Source of the DNA: Dehalococcoidia bacterium UBA3254
GTDB lineage: Bacteria; Chloroflexota; Dehalococcoidia; Dehalococcoidales; UBA3254
Direction: 5' to 3'
DNA length: 33,631 bases
Assembly (NCBI GenBank): GCA_002362735.1
Contig: DEUU01000378.1
Coordinates: 1 to 33,631 of the forward strand
In this document: positions 31,479-33,631 of the stretch, one piece after another
Position numbering within the stretch: position 1 is the stretch's first letter
Layout of the letters: the number at the start of each line of letters is the position of its first letter
Program-made: the position numbers and the translations under genes
Notes under the pieces: generated by a model
Seen by the model: only the letters and a program-made list of their open reading frames with translations
Databases searched by the model: none
Told to the model about the DNA's origin: nothing

Positions 31479-33631
31479 TTATAATCTTATACCCAGAGAG
31501 TTGCCGATTGATACAAGGTGAGTTCTGGCTTCCTTAAAATCCAGACGGTTCAAAGAACTTTCCATCTGCGCCAGGAATATTTCCAGGTCGGAATTATTTA
31601 CTTTTTCCTTAAGAACATCAAATTGTTTACGTGCACTGAGGCTGTTCTTCCTTAAAAGAATGTCCAAATCAGAAATAACTTCGCTGACATTATCCATATC
31701 CAGAGGAATCGTTTTGGCCTGGTTAGTCCCCTTTATTCTGTCATCCCCAGGCGACGGATTTTTTACCGCGTCAACCAGAGGCTTGATTGCTTTGGCCAGA
31801 CGGTCCAGTTCCTTGTCTATACTGGTCCGGTTATTCTCCTTTATGGCAGCTTCCAAACTCTGTGAAGCAGAATAAACTTCAGTCACGGAAAGGTTCCCGG
31901 AGACTCCTTTTAGAGTGTGGACCAGACTTTGCGCCGAGTTCATGTCTCCATGTTCGATTGTATCCCGGATTTGGCCGGCAACACCGGCATAATTTCGAAT
32001 AAAATCATCCATAAGTTTATCGAAAAGTTTCCGGTTGCCCATTAGACGTTTTAAGGCTGTTTCCAGATCAACCCCCGGAAGACTACTAACCGTATTATTA
32101 ACCTCTTTTGCGGTGGTCTTCTGTTCCATCTCCGGAGTTTTAATAGAGTGCTGTTTTATCCAGCGCTTTAGCACAGTATGCAGTTTTTCCGGATCTATCG
32201 GTTTAAGGACGTAATCGTTCATACCGATTTCCAGGCAACGCTGAATTTCGGTTTGCAGGGCATGTGCCGTCATGGCTACCACTGGCAGGTCTTCCTTAGT
32301 CATTCTTTGTCTTATTATTTCAGTAGCTTCATATCCGTCCATCTCCGGCATCTGCAGGTCCATCAATACCAGATCGTACATTTTCCCCGGTTTGCTTAAT
32401 GCTTCCAGAGCCAAACGCCCGTTACCGACTATCTCCACCTTCAGACCAAAACCCTCCAGCAGTTCAAGAGCCACCTGCTGGTTAATATCGTTATCCTCAA
32501 CTACCAGCACTTTGCTCCCTGCTATTCCCAGTGTCTCTGGCTGATGAGAGTCATTTGCAGCTACCTTTGTTAAGTCCTTGCAAAAACTGTCCATTATCGA
32601 ATCCAGTAAGACCGAATAATTGATCGGCTTCACCAGGAAGGCGTCCAGTCCCAGTTCCTCTGCCTGATGCATAGCTTCCTGGCGTCCGTAGGCTGTGACT
32701 ATAAAAATTTTGGGAACCTTATTCAAGTGAAGTTTGGACTTGATGCGGCGGGCGGTCTCAAAACCATCCATGTCCGGCATTCTCCAGTCCAACATAACCA
32801 GATCATACGCAGGAGACTGAGCTTCCAGTACTTTCAACGCTTCCTTTCCAGAGTCTACTACCGTCACATCCAGAGACATGTCTTTTAACATTTGCTGTAA
32901 AATCTTGCGGGAGTCCTGATCATCGTCAGCAATCAAAATCCTTAGATCACGTAAAATCACCGGGACGATCTTCTTTTGTTCGAGCCCTTCGCTGGACTGC
33001 AGTTCAGCAACCACCGTAAAGGAAAAATTGCTTCCTTTACCCGGATTACTTTCCACTTTGATTTCGCCGCCCATCATCGTTACCAGTTGCTTGCTGATAA
33101 TTAATCCCAGGCCGGTACCACCGTATTTGCGTGTAGTCGAGCTATCCGCCTGAGTAAAGGGCTGGAACAGCCTGGCCTGCTGCTCAGGAGTAATTCCGAT
33201 TCCTGTATCCTGCACGGAGAATTTGAGGGTCACTAATTTATCTTTTCTGCTTATTACTTCGGAAGAAATGATTATCTCTCCGGAGTCCGTAAATTTAATG
33301 GCGTTACTTATCAAATTAATCAAGACCTGGCTCAACCGCATCGGATCGCCCTTCAGGGCGGAAGGAACATCCGAGGCTGTTCTGAAACGAATACCCAGAC
33401 CTCTTTCCTGACCTTTTGGAGACATCATATTGGATATATCATTCAAAACCTGGTCCAATTGAAAATTGGTAATTTCGATTTCTATTTTTCCGGCTTCGAT
33501 CTTGGACAAGTCCAGAATATCATTTATAATTCCGAGCAGTGCGTTTGCGGAAATTTGGATTTTGTTAAGATAGTCATGCTGCTTGGGAGTTAATTCGGTC
33601 TTTGAAGCCAGGTGGCTCAAGCCGATGATGG
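31479..33631 (-). CDS. Hybrid sensor histidine kinase with two receivers and an Hpt domain (5' end outside window)
   Basis: Multistep phosphorelay kinase, at least 716 residues, with its frame open to the window edge ([13 protein letters not shown]). The sensor region and the HisKA phospho-acceptor His are missing, just outside. Counting from base 33620, in order: the second HisKA helix (5-45), an HATPase with N box (102-106), DTGIG and GGTGLGL, and receiver 1 (227-345, Asp278). Then come receiver 2 (370-488, Asp421), an Hpt domain with His568 in HTLKG, and a C-terminal helical piece (645-713). The phosphate probably runs His-Asp-His to the downstream GGDEF regulator. BarA/ArcB-like in layout. 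Confidence 0.94.
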   Translation of the reverse strand, partial: IIGLSHLASKTELTPKQHDYLNKIQISANALLGIINDILDLSKIEAGKIEIEITNFQLDQVLNDISNMMSPKGQERGLGIRFRTASDVPSALKGDPMRLSQVLINLISNAIKFTDSGEIIISSEVISRKDKLVTLKFSVQDTGIGITPEQQARLFQPFTQADSSTTRKYGGTGLGLIISKQLVTMMGGEIKVESNPGKGSNFSFTVVAELQSSEGLEQKKIVPVILRDLRILIADDDQDSRKILQQMLKDMSLDVTVVDSGKEALKVLEAQSPAYDLVMLDWRMPDMDGFETARRIKSKLHLNKVPKIFIVTAYGRQEAMHQAEELGLDAFLVKPINYSVLLDSIMDSFCKDLTKVAANDSHQPETLGIAGSKVLVVEDNDINQQVALELLEGFGLKVEIVGNGRLALEALSKPGKMYDLVLMDLQMPEMDGYEATEIIRQRMTKEDLPVVAMTAHALQTEIQRCLEIGMNDYVLKPIDPEKLHTVLKRWIKQHSIKTPEMEQKTTAKEVNNTVSSLPGVDLETALKRLMGNRKLFDKLMDDFIRNYAGVAGQIRDTIEHGDMNSAQSLVHTLKGVSGNLSVTEVYSASQSLEAAIKENNRTSIDKELDRLAKAIKPLVDAVKNPSPGDDRIKGTNQAKTIPLDMDNVSEVISDLDILLRKNSLSARKQFDVLKEKVNNSDLEIFLAQMESSLNRLDFKEARTHLVSIGNSLGIRL

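Overview
The window is about 33.6 kb of compact bacterial chromosome with roughly balanced base composition. It holds about 37 protein genes, short gaps and many 1-30 nt overlaps. I see no tRNA, rRNA, CRISPR array, transposase, integrase or phage gene. The gene set fits an anaerobic or microaerophilic bacterium, most likely Chloroflexota and perhaps Dehalococcoidia. Supporting points are glnS next to gltX, rubrerythrin, two-CXXC zinc-ribbon proteins, a DUF169 protein and a REP-like palindrome of a type I associate with such genomes. This placement is inference from gene content; no marker gene settles it.

Layout. (1) 1-1446: the 3' part of ftsH, ending in a strong terminator. (2) 1446-3917, minus: an ATPase-permease-lipoprotein ABC importer of the nitrate/sulfonate/taurine superfamily. 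(3) 4064-6411, plus: phosphoribosyltransferase, DUF212 membrane protein and rlmN. (4) 6404-7150, minus: DUF169 protein. (5) 7432-8550, plus: a secreted thermitase-like protease with its own promoter and terminator. (6) 8671-15848, minus: a run read as DksA/TraR-like regulator, lspA, rluD-type pseudouridine synthase, a 60-residue zinc protein, gltX, glnS, a Cys-rich YkgJ-like protein and a CaiB-type CoA-transferase; then a DUF72 gene (15947-16714, minus). (7) 17071-21499, plus: MBL-fold hydrolase and pyrD, then a CapA-like protein and a zinc-type CDF exporter, each with its own promoter. (8) 21547-21855, minus: zinc-ribbon protein; 22057-22401, plus: rsfS. (9) 22412-27124, minus: methyltransferase, thiL, tsaE, tsaB, hotdog thioesterase, HAD phosphatase and ndk. 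(10) 27215-27718 rubrerythrin (plus), converging on a tRNA nucleotidyltransferase (minus). (11) A 430-base gap with a REP-like palindrome, then a VUT-family transporter and an Ap4A-type Nudix hydrolase (plus). (12) 30525-33631, minus: a hybrid histidine kinase, cut by the window edge, and a receiver-GGDEF diguanylate cyclase.

Most of it is housekeeping: translation and tRNA biology (glnS, gltX, tRNA nucleotidyltransferase, tsaB/tsaE, rlmN, rluD-type, rsfS), nucleotide and cofactor metabolism (pyrD, ndk, thiL), membrane and secretion quality control (ftsH, lspA) and metal or redox stress (CDF, rubrerythrin). The clearest unlisted signal is in start sites. Four genes have a TG-n-TATAAT-like extended -10 box ending only 7-9 nt before the ATG and no Shine-Dalgarno, as expected of leaderless mRNAs. 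Two others have a good Shine-Dalgarno in front of a non-standard start codon. I found no convincing new defence or mobile system.
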